The notes under the pieces are model-generated. The model did no database searches. It had not been told where the DNA came from and saw only the letters and a program-made list of their open reading frames with translations. Positions 1-4,752 of a DNA stretch of 6,451 nucleotides are shown one piece after another (position 1 is the stretch's first letter; every line of letters starts with the position of its first letter). Position numbers and translations under genes: made by a program. Source of the DNA: DATLCI01 sp046714215 (GTDB taxonomy: Bacteria > Acidobacteriota > Terriglobia > Terriglobales > Acidobacteriaceae); assembly GCA_046714215.1 (NCBI GenBank), contig JBKKBM010000163.1, forward strand, positions 1-6,451. Direction: 5' to 3'.

Positions 1-203
1 TCCTTGCGGGCGCGCACGAGAACGGCTTTGACCACAGTGCCTTTCTTGGCCGTGCCATCGGGCGAAGCTTCCTTCACCGACGCGGTGAAGACATCGCCGA
101 GATGGGCGGTGAGTCCGATGCCACCCAGCGGCAAGATCACCTGCAGCTTGCGAGCGCCGGAGTTATCAGCCACTTCGAGCATGCTTCTCATCATCACTGA
201 CAT
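1..203 (-). CDS. rplN: 50S ribosomal protein L14, 5' part (runs off left edge)
   Basis: Large-subunit protein L14, which sits at the subunit interface next to L19 and contacts 16S rRNA. The visible 67 codons begin MSVMMRSMLEVADNSGARK and end at VKAVLVRARKE. The signature LEVADNSGARKLQVI, the central GIGLTAHLGDVF and the VKAVLVR strand follow the usual L14 order; about 55 of the usual 122 residues lie outside the window. I chose the ATG at 201-203 because GGAG lies 8 bases upstream; the ATGs four and five codons in have no comparable Shine-Dalgarno. The N-terminus is a little longer and Met-rich compared with the common MIQ start. It follows rpsQ after a 60-base gap, which holds a strong hairpin touching the ribosome-binding site. 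Identity is secure; the exact start is likely but not proven. Confidence 0.95.
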   Translation of the reverse strand, partial: MSVMMRSMLEVADNSGARKLQVILPLGGIGLTAHLGDVFTASVKEASPDGTAKKGTVVKAVLVRARK

Positions 204-216
204 ATCGTTTCTCCAA

Positions 217-244
217 GCGGAAACAACGCTCTCGCGGTTTCCGC
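217..244 (-). promoter_or_regulatory. Hairpin with GAGA tetraloop just ahead of the rplN ribosome-binding site
   Basis: On the transcript GCGGAAAC and GTTTCCGC form a perfect 8-bp stem; inside it CGC and GCG add 3 bp closed by a GAGA loop, with a two-base TT bulge on the 3' side. GAGA belongs to the stable GNRA tetraloop class. The 3' arm ends immediately before TTGGAG, the rplN Shine-Dalgarno. No U-run follows, so it is not an intrinsic terminator. A role in rplN translation, transcript processing or protection is inference. Confidence 0.6.
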
Positions 245-263
245 AACCTGCAAATCTTTCAGG

Positions 264-617
264 CTAGCTAGCCTTGGTCGTCGCCTTAGGCAAATTTTTG
301 GAACCGGCTTTGGCTTCCACCTTGTGCTCGGCATCGATAGCCGCGGCCAGGGCCGAGCGGCGTACGACGTCCGTCAAGCGCCAGCGCTTCAGCTTGGACA
401 TAGGGCGAGTCTCTTCGATACGCACCACGTCGCCGACCAACGCCTTGTTCTCTTCGTCGTGCACATAGAACTTTTTCGAGCGCGAGATGACGCGCTTGTA
501 GAGCGGATGCGCCTTCTTCATCGTGACTTCCACCACGATGGTCTTCTGCATCTTGGTCGAGACCACTTCGCCTACTTTGCTGGCGCGGCCTATCTTTTTC
601 TCAGTTACTTCAGCCAT
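264..617 (-). CDS. rpsQ: 30S ribosomal protein S17 with C-terminal extension
   Basis: Primary 16S rRNA-binding protein of the small subunit, an OB-fold protein needed early in 30S assembly. Residues about 8-88 match the S17 core: GRASKVGEVVSTKMQKTIVV, HPLYKRVISRSKKFYVHDE, then GDVVRIEETRPMSKLKRWRL. The protein is 117 residues against roughly 84-90 in many bacteria; residues about 90-117 are an Ala/Lys/Glu-rich tail (EHKVEAKAGSKNLPKATTKA) with no recognisable fold. The start at 615-617 is preceded by TAGGAGAG, in which the TAG is the stop codon of rpmC, so termination of rpmC and initiation here lie within 9 bases and the two are probably translationally coupled. The stop codon lies in a 14-base palindrome (261-274) of no clear meaning. 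Confidence 0.97.
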   Translation of the reverse strand: MAEVTEKKIGRASKVGEVVSTKMQKTIVVEVTMKKAHPLYKRVISRSKKFYVHDEENKALVGDVVRIEETRPMSKLKRWRLTDVVRRSALAAAIDAEHKVEAKAGSKNLPKATTKAS

Positions 618-626
618 AGCTCTCTC

Positions 627-956
627 CTACTTCTTCTTCGCGCCGGACTTTGCCTTGGTCGCGCTCTTCGCCTTGGGCTTGCTCTTGCCCGCGGCCTTCG
701 TGGTCTTCTTAGCAGCCGCTGCTTTGGCTTCCGCCTTGGCCGGTTTGGCCGCGGTGGTCGCGATGCCGAGGGTGCGCTGACGGGCGATCGTCTTGACCCG
801 GGCTACGTCTTTGCGCAGGCCACGGATCTTGTTCAGGCTCTCGGTCTGTCCCATCTTCATCTGGAACTTCAAGCGAAACAGCTGGTCCATGAGGTCATGT
901 TCCTGCTGCTTCAGCTCGGAGTCAGTGGAATTACGAATTTTCTCAACTGTATTCAT
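627..956 (-). CDS. rpmC: 50S ribosomal protein L29 with long Ala/Lys-rich tail
   Basis: Small helical large-subunit protein near the peptide exit tunnel, beside L23 and part of the docking area for targeting factors. Residues 1-64 are the L29 helical hairpin: EKIRNSTDSELKQQEHDLMDQLFRLKFQ, then LNKIRGLRKDVARVKTIARQR. The usual protein ends near residue 65; this one has 109 residues, the last 45 being almost only Ala, Lys, Thr, Ser, Gly and Pro, like the lysine-rich tails of histone H1-like proteins. The tail has the same codon character as the core and no break, so it looks like a real extension. The Shine-Dalgarno is weak (GAGACGAG), and it lies in a 13-bp tandem duplication. It is separated from rpsQ by 9 bases and from rplP by 71. 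Confidence 0.96.
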   Translation of the reverse strand: MNTVEKIRNSTDSELKQQEHDLMDQLFRLKFQMKMGQTESLNKIRGLRKDVARVKTIARQRTLGIATTAAKPAKAEAKAAAAKKTTKAAGKSKPKAKSATKAKSGAKKK

Positions 957-957
957 G

Positions 958-983
958 GTCTCGTCTCAATGTCTCGTCTCAAT
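958..983 (-). repeat. 13-bp perfect tandem duplication over the rpmC ribosome-binding region
   Basis: On the plus strand GTCTCGTCTCAAT occurs twice back to back (958-970 and 971-983), followed by a partial third copy CTCGTCT (984-990). On the transcript each unit supplies GAGACGAG, so the weak purine-rich ribosome-binding sequence ahead of the rpmC ATG (954-956) is present up to three times, with only the nearest correctly spaced. A slippage duplication is the simplest origin. Confidence 0.75.
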
Positions 984-997
984 CTCGTCTTACCTGA

Positions 998-1017
998 AGA
1001 CGTAGCCAGCTACGTCT
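998..1017 (-). repeat. Inverted repeat in the rplP-rpmC gap
   Basis: AGACGTAGC and GCTACGTCT are perfect 9-base arms around a central two bases; as an RNA hairpin this gives an 8-bp stem with a 4-base loop. It starts 10 bases after the rplP stop. No U-run follows it on the transcript, so it is not a typical intrinsic terminator; an RNA-stabilising 3' hairpin for the rplP message is possible. Confidence 0.55.
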
Positions 1018-1027
1018 CTACAAATTT

Positions 1028-1444
1028 CTAGTGCGCTCCATGCCGGGCAACGAATTTGGTCTTGAGCGGCAGCTTGTTCGAGGCCAGACGCATGGCTTCC
1101 ATCGCGTCCGTCTGCGAAACGCCTTCCATCTCGAACAGGATCTTGCCGGGGCGAACCACGGCGACCCAATGATCGGGAGCGCCTTTGCCCTTACCCATAC
1201 GGGTCTCGGCGGGCTTCTTGGTCACGGGCTTATCCGGGAACAAGCGCATCCACACTTTGCCGCCACGCTTGATGAAGCGCGTCATGGCGACACGGCTGGC
1301 TTCGATCTGGCGGTCGGTGATGTAGCCGCACTCCAGGACCTTCAACCCGAAATCCCCGAAGGAGAGTTCGGCGCCGCGCCAGGCTTTACCGCGCATGCGA
1401 CCGCGCTGCTGCTTGCGGTACTTTACTTTCTTTGGCATCAACAT
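1028..1444 (-). CDS. rplP: 50S ribosomal protein L16
   Basis: Large-subunit protein at the central protuberance next to the A-site and 5S rRNA region; it supports tRNA binding and late 50S assembly. The 138 residues cover the family fully: MLMPKKVKYRKQQRGRMRG at the N-terminus, FGLKVLECGYITDRQIEASR, KVWMRLFPDKPVTKKPAETR, MGKGKGAPDHWVAVVRPGKI, and the C-terminal EAMRLASNKLPLKTKFV. Arg82 before MGKGKG is the position equivalent to the Arg81 that is hydroxylated in E. coli L16; whether that happens here cannot be told. Start at 1442-1444: AAGGA lies 9 bases upstream, and the MLMPK start is common in the family. The second Met two codons in would be too far from that site. No extension, unlike its neighbours. 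Confidence 0.97.
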   Translation of the reverse strand: MLMPKKVKYRKQQRGRMRGKAWRGAELSFGDFGLKVLECGYITDRQIEASRVAMTRFIKRGGKVWMRLFPDKPVTKKPAETRMGKGKGAPDHWVAVVRPGKILFEMEGVSQTDAMEAMRLASNKLPLKTKFVARHGAH

Positions 1445-1470
1445 ATGTTCGTGTCCTTAAAGCTTTTCTG

Positions 1471-1509
1471 GCTCTTAGTTATTAGCTCTTAGCTGTTAGC
1501 TTGAAGCTC
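1471..1509. repeat. Heptad repeat array C1 (GCTNTTA units) upstream of rplP
   Basis: Read on the plus strand the segment divides exactly into 7-base units: GCTCTTA, GTTATTA, GCTCTTA, GCTGTTA, GCTTGAA and a final GCTC. It lies 26 bases upstream of the rplP start, in the 158-base rpsC-rplP gap. The core TTAGC appears here on the plus strand, whereas arrays B1 and B2 show TTAGC on the minus strand, so this is the same kind of array in opposite orientation. Confidence 0.65.
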
Positions 1510-1567
1510 AAACCAAATTCAAATCCAAAACGCCCCGCTCTCTTCACACCCGCCTCAACCTTTACTG

Positions 1568-1602
1568 GCTGAATGCTGAGTGCTAAGGGCTAAATGCTGC
1601 CC
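1568..1602. repeat. Heptad repeat array B1 directly after the rpsC stop
   Basis: Five 7-base units on the plus strand: GCTGAAT, GCTGAGT, GCTAAGG, GCTAAAT, GCTGCCC. The last abuts the rpsC stop codon (1603-1605). It is nearly identical to array B2 after rpsS (three of 35 positions differ), so the two are copies of one sequence rather than independent low-complexity drift. Confidence 0.75.
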
Positions 1603-2274
1603 TTAGAACGCGCCCGTCGTCGTACCGGCTGGCTGTTCTTTCTTCTTCTGCGGCAGGATCTCGCCTTTGTAGACCCAGGTCTTTACGCCGATGAGCCCGT
1701 ACGTCGTATGGGCTTCGGAGAATCCGTAATCGATGTCAGCGCGCAGCGTGTGCAGCGGCAGACGTCCCTGCAGGTACCACTCGGAGCGCGCGATCTCATT
1801 GCCGTTCAAGCGGCCGGAGACGCGCACCTTGATGCCTTTGCAGCCGAAGCGCAGAGCCGAATCCACGCTCTTGCGCATGGCGCGGCGGAAGCCGACGCGT
1901 TTTTCGAGCTGCAGCGCGATGGCTTCAGAGACCAGTTGCGCATCCAGTTCCGGCTTGTGCACCTCAAGGATGTCGACGAACACTTCGCGGTTGGTGCGTT
2001 TCTGCAAGTCCGCCTTGAGCTTGTCGATCTCCGCGCCTTTGCGTCCGATGATGATGCCCGGCCGCGCGGTCTTGATGATGATGCGCAGCTTGTTGCCGGG
2101 ACGCTCAATCTCGACGGCGCTGACGCCGGCCGATTTCAGCTTCTCGCGCAGCTCGGCTTTGAGCTTCACGTCTTCCAGCAGCAGCTTGGCGTAGTCGCGT
2201 TCGGTGAACCAGCGCGACTTCCAGGGCTTGGTGTAGCCCAGGCGGAATCCGTATGGATGTACTTTCTGTCCCAT
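1603..2274 (-). CDS. rpsC: 30S ribosomal protein S3
   Basis: Small-subunit head protein at the mRNA entry channel; with S4 and S5 it forms the ring that unwinds structured mRNA. The 223 residues start MGQKVHPYGFRLGYTKPWKS. A type II KH domain follows, with its GxxG loop at GRKG (about 77-80), and the C-terminal domain runs RVSGRLNGNEIARSEWY to DYGFSEAHTTYGLIGVKTWV. The basic cluster R130, R131, R134 in VGFRRAMRKS matches the E. coli residues tied to helicase activity. Two ATGs are adjacent (2277 and 2274). I chose the second because AAGGAG is 5 bases from it but only 2 from the first, and because MGQKVHP is the family start. The C-terminal tail ends KKKEQPAGTTTGAF, within normal length. Confidence 0.97.
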   Translation of the reverse strand: MGQKVHPYGFRLGYTKPWKSRWFTERDYAKLLLEDVKLKAELREKLKSAGVSAVEIERPGNKLRIIIKTARPGIIIGRKGAEIDKLKADLQKRTNREVFVDILEVHKPELDAQLVSEAIALQLEKRVGFRRAMRKSVDSALRFGCKGIKVRVSGRLNGNEIARSEWYLQGRLPLHTLRADIDYGFSEAHTTYGLIGVKTWVYKGEILPQKKKEQPAGTTTGAF

Positions 2275-2279
2275 CATTT

Positions 2280-2285
2280 CTCCTT
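2280..2285 (-). promoter_or_regulatory. Shine-Dalgarno AAGGAG deciding the rpsC start
   Basis: AAGGAG on the minus strand is followed by AA, ATG, ATG. Spacing is 2 bases to the first ATG and 5 to the second, so the second (2272-2274) is favoured. Either choice changes the protein only by one Met. Confidence 0.7.
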
Positions 2286-2288
2286 GTT

Positions 2289-2340
2289 AGGGCGCTACGG
2301 CTTGGCCGCTTTGCCCTGCGCGCTCCGGCTTACTCTGCGT
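2289..2340. repeat. Degenerate family A element ahead of rpsC
   Basis: Starts AGGGCGCTACGGC and has TTG then GCCGCTTTGCCCT, matching the layout of the family A hairpin (AGGGC outer arm, GGC/GCC inner arm, GCCCT outer arm, 2289-2317), followed by GCGCGCTCCGGCTTACTCTGCG resembling the second half of the other copies. Its position, just upstream of a start codon and in the same orientation, also fits. Sequence identity is clearly lower than among A1-A4, so this may be an old copy. A second small inverted repeat follows (CCGG and TTAC at 2325-2333 facing GTAA and CCGG at 2339-2349). Confidence 0.4.
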
Positions 2341-2358
2341 AAAGACCGGACCGCTTGG

Positions 2359-2388
2359 TGCTAAACCTTTAATACTGACCCCGTGCTA
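2359..2388. repeat. Fragments of the B-type heptad array after the rplV stop
   Basis: TGCTAAA (2359-2365), AATACTGA (2371-2378) and GTGCTA (2383-2388) are the same words found in array B2 (GCTAAAT, AATACTGA, GTGCTAA) but in altered order and spacing. It lies directly after the rplV stop codon, the position B1 and B2 take after rpsC and rpsS. Short words make chance resemblance possible. Confidence 0.3.
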
Positions 2389-2389
2389 C

Positions 2390-2869
2390 TTACTTTTTGG
2401 CTGCCTTCTTCTTGGCAACCGGTTTCTTCGCCTTGGTCTTCGCCTTACCGGCGGTCTTGCCCTTGGCGGACGGCGCGGCGCTGACCACGTCTGCCGCGTC
2501 GGAATCTGCGGCGCCTTGCGCTTTGCGCTCCGCCAGCACGATGCTGATGTGCGCGATGCGGCGCTGATAGCGATAGGCGCGGCCCATGGGAGCCGGGCGG
2601 ATGCGCTTCATGCGCGGACCTTCATTGCTGATGGCGTTCTTCACATAGAGATTGTCGACATCCACATCGAGACCTTTTTCCTGGCTCATGTAGTTGGCGT
2701 TCTCAATGGCCGAGCGCAGCAGCTTATGCACGTTCGGGGCGATGCGCTTGTTGGCGAAAGTCAGCGTGTTCAACGCGTCTTCCACCCGGCGGCCCTTGAT
2801 CATGTCGAGCACCAGCCGCGCCTTCTGCGGGCTGACGCGGGTGAAGCGGGCTTGAGCTGTGAATTCCAT
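2390..2869 (-). CDS. rplV: 50S ribosomal protein L22 with Ala/Lys-rich tail
   Basis: Large-subunit protein whose long beta-hairpin lines the peptide exit tunnel opposite L4. Residues 1-114 follow the family: ARFTRVSPQKARLVLDMIKG, the helical RIAPNVHKLLRSAIENANYM, then YVKNAISNEGPRMKRIRPAP, MGRAYRYQRRIAHISIVLAE. The hairpin tip (about 84-98, GPRMKRIRPAPMGRA) keeps the usual length, with no insertion or deletion of the sort seen in macrolide-resistant variants. Total length is 159 against about 110 in E. coli; residues about 116-159 are an Asp/Ala stretch followed by a lysine-rich PAKKA-like tail ending KKPVAKKKAAKK. AAGGAAC lies about 9 bases upstream of the ATG. It follows rpsS after 87 bases that contain array B2. 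Confidence 0.97.
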   Translation of the reverse strand: MEFTAQARFTRVSPQKARLVLDMIKGRRVEDALNTLTFANKRIAPNVHKLLRSAIENANYMSQEKGLDVDVDNLYVKNAISNEGPRMKRIRPAPMGRAYRYQRRIAHISIVLAERKAQGAADSDAADVVSAAPSAKGKTAGKAKTKAKKPVAKKKAAKK

Positions 2870-2919
2870 AAGTTAATGTTCCTTGTTCTGACTCTTAGCC
2901 TCCGCTTTCACCTCATTCG

Positions 2920-2954
2920 GCTGAATACTGAGTGCTAAGTGCTAAATGCTGCCC
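2920..2954. repeat. Heptad repeat array B2 after the rpsS stop
   Basis: Five 7-base units on the plus strand: GCTGAAT, ACTGAGT, GCTAAGT, GCTAAAT, GCTGCCC. It ends two bases from the rpsS stop codon (2957-2959). Near-identical to B1, and both are preceded by similar bases (CTGGCTGAAT and TTCGGCTGAAT). Confidence 0.75.
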
Positions 2955-2956
2955 TC

Positions 2957-3295
2957 TTACTTCGACGGTGGCGGTGCTGCTGCCGGCGCCGCTACTCCTG
3001 GAGCCGCCGCCGGTTTGGTCGACGTTTCCGCCGCCGCCTTCATCGAGTGTCCTTTGAAGGTGCGGGTCTGGCTGAACTCACCCAGTTTATGGCCCACCAT
3101 GTTCTCGGTGAGGTAGACGGGGATGAACTTCTTGCCGTTGTGCACCGCGATGGTGTGTCCCACCATGTCGGGGTGCACGGTCGAGCGCCGCGACCAGGTG
3201 CGGATCACTTTCTTCTCATTGCGCTTGTTCATGCCGTCAACCTTGGTCATGAGGTGCGCATCAATGAATGGTCCTTTTTTCGTAGAACGTGCCAT
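2957..3295 (-). CDS. rpsS: 30S ribosomal protein S19 with Ala/Pro-rich tail
   Basis: Small-subunit head protein that pairs with S13 near the A-site finger bridge. Residues 1-84 are the complete family core: MARSTKKGPFIDAHLMTKVD, KKVIRTWSRRSTVHPDMVGH, TIAVHNGKKFIPVYLTENMV, GHKLGEFSQTRTFKGHS. E. coli S19 has 92 residues; this one has 112. Residues 85-112 are Ala, Pro, Gly, Thr and Ser with few charges, a different composition from the lysine-rich tails of L22 and L29. The ATG at 3293-3295 is preceded by AAAGGATT about 8 bases away. The bases directly upstream are not the real end of rplB but a duplicated copy of it, whose stop codon lies 18 bases from this start. Confidence 0.97.
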   Translation of the reverse strand: MARSTKKGPFIDAHLMTKVDGMNKRNEKKVIRTWSRRSTVHPDMVGHTIAVHNGKKFIPVYLTENMVGHKLGEFSQTRTFKGHSMKAAAETSTKPAAAPGVAAPAAAPPPSK

Positions 3296-3313
3296 CGTTT
3301 AATCCTTTATTCG

Positions 3314-3367
3314 TTACTTCTTGCGACGGCTGACGATGAACTTGTCAGTCCGCTTGGCCTTTTTTTA
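3314..3367 (-). pseudogene. Duplicated 3' end of rplB (last 13 codons and stop)
   Basis: Reading the minus strand from a TAA at 3365-3367 gives KKAKRTDKFIVSRRKK and then TAA at 3314-3316. The last 13 residues, KRTDKFIVSRRKK, equal the C-terminus of the intact L2 encoded at 3444-4268. Over these 42 bases six differ from the real gene end, all synonymous or stop-for-stop (ATC/ATT, GTC/GTG, CGC/AGG, AAG/AAA, TAA/TAG); 20 bases in a row are identical. An A7 tract joins it to repeat A1. There is no start codon, so it is a remnant and not a gene. It sits 18 bases ahead of rpsS, a natural rplB-rpsS distance, which suggests it was once the functional gene end. Confidence 0.85.
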
Positions 3368-3441
3368 AGGGCTCCGCAACGCTTCGCTGCTTCGCCCTCG
3401 CCCTTTGTTCGCGCTGTACGGCGCTCACTCCGGGCTCACCC
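3368..3441. repeat. Family A element, copy A1 (between rplB and its duplicated end)
   Basis: Begins AGGGCTCCGCAACGCTTCG and ends GGGCTCACCC on the plus strand, with the shared middle block TTCGCCCTCGCCCTTTG. It lies 2 bases after the intact rplB stop. Compared with A2-A4 the hairpin arms vary (GCA facing TGC instead of GCGGC facing GCCGC), while the outer AGGGC/GCCCT arms are kept. Confidence 0.8.
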
Positions 3442-3443
3442 AA

Positions 3444-4268
3444 CTATTTCTTCCTACGGCTCACAATGAACTTGTCAGTCCGCTTATTGTTTCTGGTCTT
3501 GTAGCCACGCGTCGGCTGGCCCCACGGGGTCACCGGGTGACGTCCGCCAGAAGTTTTACCTTCACCACCGCCGTGCGGGTGATCGACCGGGTTCATGACG
3601 ACGCCGCGGTTCACCGGGCGACGTCCCATCCAGCGCTTACGTCCCGCCTTACCGATGGAGATGTTCTCGTGATCGGTGTTGCCCACCTGGCCGATGGTGG
3701 CCATGCAGTCGATCAGGACTTTGCGAGTCTCGCCCGAAGGCAGCTTGATGAGCGCATAGTCGCCTTCTTTGGCCACCAACTGCGCGGATCCGCCGGCGGA
3801 GCGCACCATCTGCGCACCCTTACCCGGCTTCAACTCCACGTTATGCACGGTGGTGCCGGCGGGGATGTTACGCAACGGCAATGCGTTGCCGACGAGGATG
3901 TCAGCTTCCGGACCGCTGACGATCTTCTGCCCCACGGTCAAGCCGACCGGCTGCACGATGTAGCGCTTCTCGCCATCGGCATACGCCAGCAGCGCGATGT
4001 TGGCCGAGCGGTTGGGATCGTACTCGATCGACTCGACCGTCGCGGGAATGCCGTACTTGTCGCGCTTGAAGTCGATGGTGCGCAGCTTGCGCTTGTGGCC
4101 GCCGCCGCGATGCCAGCTGGTCAGGTCGCCCATGTTGCGGCGTCCACCGGTGCCCGTCTTGGCCTTGGTCAGCGCCTTGTGCGGACGGTTGGTCGTTATC
4201 TCATCGTTGACCAGCGTCGACTTGTATCGCAGCGACGGGGTTATCGGTCTATATGTCTTGATTGCCAT
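3444..4268 (-). CDS. rplB: 50S ribosomal protein L2
   Basis: Largest primary 23S rRNA-binding protein, required for subunit association and for the peptidyl-transferase centre. All 274 residues align with the family (E. coli 273): MAIKTYRPITPSLRYKSTLV at the N-terminus, GRRNMGDLTSWHRGGGHKRK, the SH3-like domain with VRSAGGSAQLVAKEGDYALI, and the C-terminal GVVMNPVDHPHGGGEGKTSG, GRHPVTPWG, ending KRTDKFIVSRRKK. The conserved His corresponding to E. coli His229 is present at about residue 230. The ATG at 4266-4268 has only a weak purine-rich site (AGAAGAGAAG), and family A copy A2 starts 12 bases upstream. The gene end is duplicated downstream. The intact copy's last codons differ from the remnant only silently, so the protein itself is normal. 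Confidence 0.98.
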   Translation of the reverse strand: MAIKTYRPITPSLRYKSTLVNDEITTNRPHKALTKAKTGTGGRRNMGDLTSWHRGGGHKRKLRTIDFKRDKYGIPATVESIEYDPNRSANIALLAYADGEKRYIVQPVGLTVGQKIVSGPEADILVGNALPLRNIPAGTTVHNVELKPGKGAQMVRSAGGSAQLVAKEGDYALIKLPSGETRKVLIDCMATIGQVGNTDHENISIGKAGRKRWMGRRPVNRGVVMNPVDHPHGGGEGKTSGGRHPVTPWGQPTRGYKTRNNKRTDKFIVSRRKK

Positions 4269-4280
4269 GGCTTCTCTTCT

Positions 4281-4355
4281 GAGGGCTCCGCGGCTTCGCC
4301 GCTATGCCCTCGCACTTTGCTCGCGCTAAATCGGCGCTCGCTCCGTGCTCACCCT
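4281..4355. repeat. Family A element, copy A2 (ahead of rplB)
   Basis: The clearest copy. AGGGC (4282-4286) pairs with GCCCT (4306-4310) and GCGGC (4290-4294) pairs with GCCGC (4298-4302) around a TTC loop, leaving a 3x3 internal loop. The second half reads CGCACTTTGCTCGCGC, AAATC, GGCGCTCGCTCCGTGCTCA, CCCT. On the transcript the hairpin is the 3' end of the element, 12 bases from the rplB start codon. Confidence 0.85.
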
Positions 4356-4414
4356 TTATTCTCCGGGAGCACTACCTGGCCCCCAGTTCTCACTTCGAAA
4401 ATCTTTACTTGTTC

Positions 4415-4449
4415 GCTAACGGCTTTCAGCTATCGGCTGCCAGCCAGAG
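4415..4449. repeat. Heptad repeat array C2 after the rplW stop
   Basis: Plus-strand 7-base units GCTAACG, GCTTTCA, GCTATCG, GCTGCCA, GCCAGAG. It ends 9 bases from the rplW stop (4459-4461). The 7-base period and leading GC(T/C) match arrays B1, B2 and C1, although the variable four bases differ. Confidence 0.5.
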
Positions 4450-4458
4450 CGTGCCCAC

Positions 4459-4752
4459 TTACATGTTCTGCGCGTATTCCGGCATTTTTTCGCCGGACTT
4501 CAATCTCACATACGCCTTCTTCCAGTCCGGACGGAAGCCCGAGAACTTACCCCGGCGGCGCTCTTTGCCGACGAAGTTGGCGGTGCGCACCGAAGCCACT
4601 TTCACTTTGAAGATGGACTGCACGGCTTCCTTGACCTCAGTCTTGGTCGCTTGCGCCGCCACTTCAAAGACCAGCGTGGATTCGGTCTCTTTCACGCCCA
4701 GCCCTTTTTCCGTGATGACCGGACGGCGGATGATCTGATATGCGGTCTTCAT
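4459..4752 (-). CDS. rplW: 50S ribosomal protein L23
   Basis: Large-subunit protein at the exit-tunnel rim, docking site for trigger factor and SRP together with L29. The 97 residues match the family from end to end: YQIIRRPVITEKGLGVKETE, TLVFEVAAQATKTEVKEAVQ, IFKVKVASVRTANFVGKERR, then FRPDWKKAYVRLKSGEKM. Glu15 in PVITEKG is the equivalent of E. coli Glu18, the trigger-factor contact. The ATG shares one base with the rplD stop (TAATG), and a strong GGAGGT at 4759-4764, inside the rplD coding sequence, lies 6 bases upstream, so translation is very probably coupled to rplD. This is the only overlapping pair in the window. The normal length contrasts with the extended neighbours. Confidence 0.97.
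   Translation of the reverse strand: MKTAYQIIRRPVITEKGLGVKETESTLVFEVAAQATKTEVKEAVQSIFKVKVASVRTANFVGKERRRGKFSGFRPDWKKAYVRLKSGEKMPEYAQNM

Noticed and set aside
261..274. 14-base perfect palindrome (AGGCTAGCTAGCCT) at the rpsQ stop codon
   Set aside because: Without a loop it makes a poor hairpin, no U-run follows, and it overlaps coding sequence; more likely chance around TAG.
998..1017. Intrinsic terminator after rplP
   Set aside because: The stem is short and followed by mixed bases rather than a U-run; a terminator inside the operon would also be unexpected.
2275..2277. First of two adjacent ATGs as the rpsC start
   Set aside because: Only 2 bases from AAGGAG; the next ATG has proper spacing and gives the conserved MGQKVHP start.
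3360..3366. A7 tract as a frameshifting slip site that could add the duplicated L2 end to another protein
   Set aside because: The tract lies after the intact rplB stop and element A1, with stops around it; no upstream frame leads into it.
3405..4610. A 401-residue plus-strand reading frame opposite rplB, and similar long plus-strand frames opposite rpsC, rplD and others
   Set aside because: They lie antisense to intact, highly conserved ribosomal genes, have His/Arg/Ala-heavy composition typical of the reverse strand of GC-rich genes, and show no family features.
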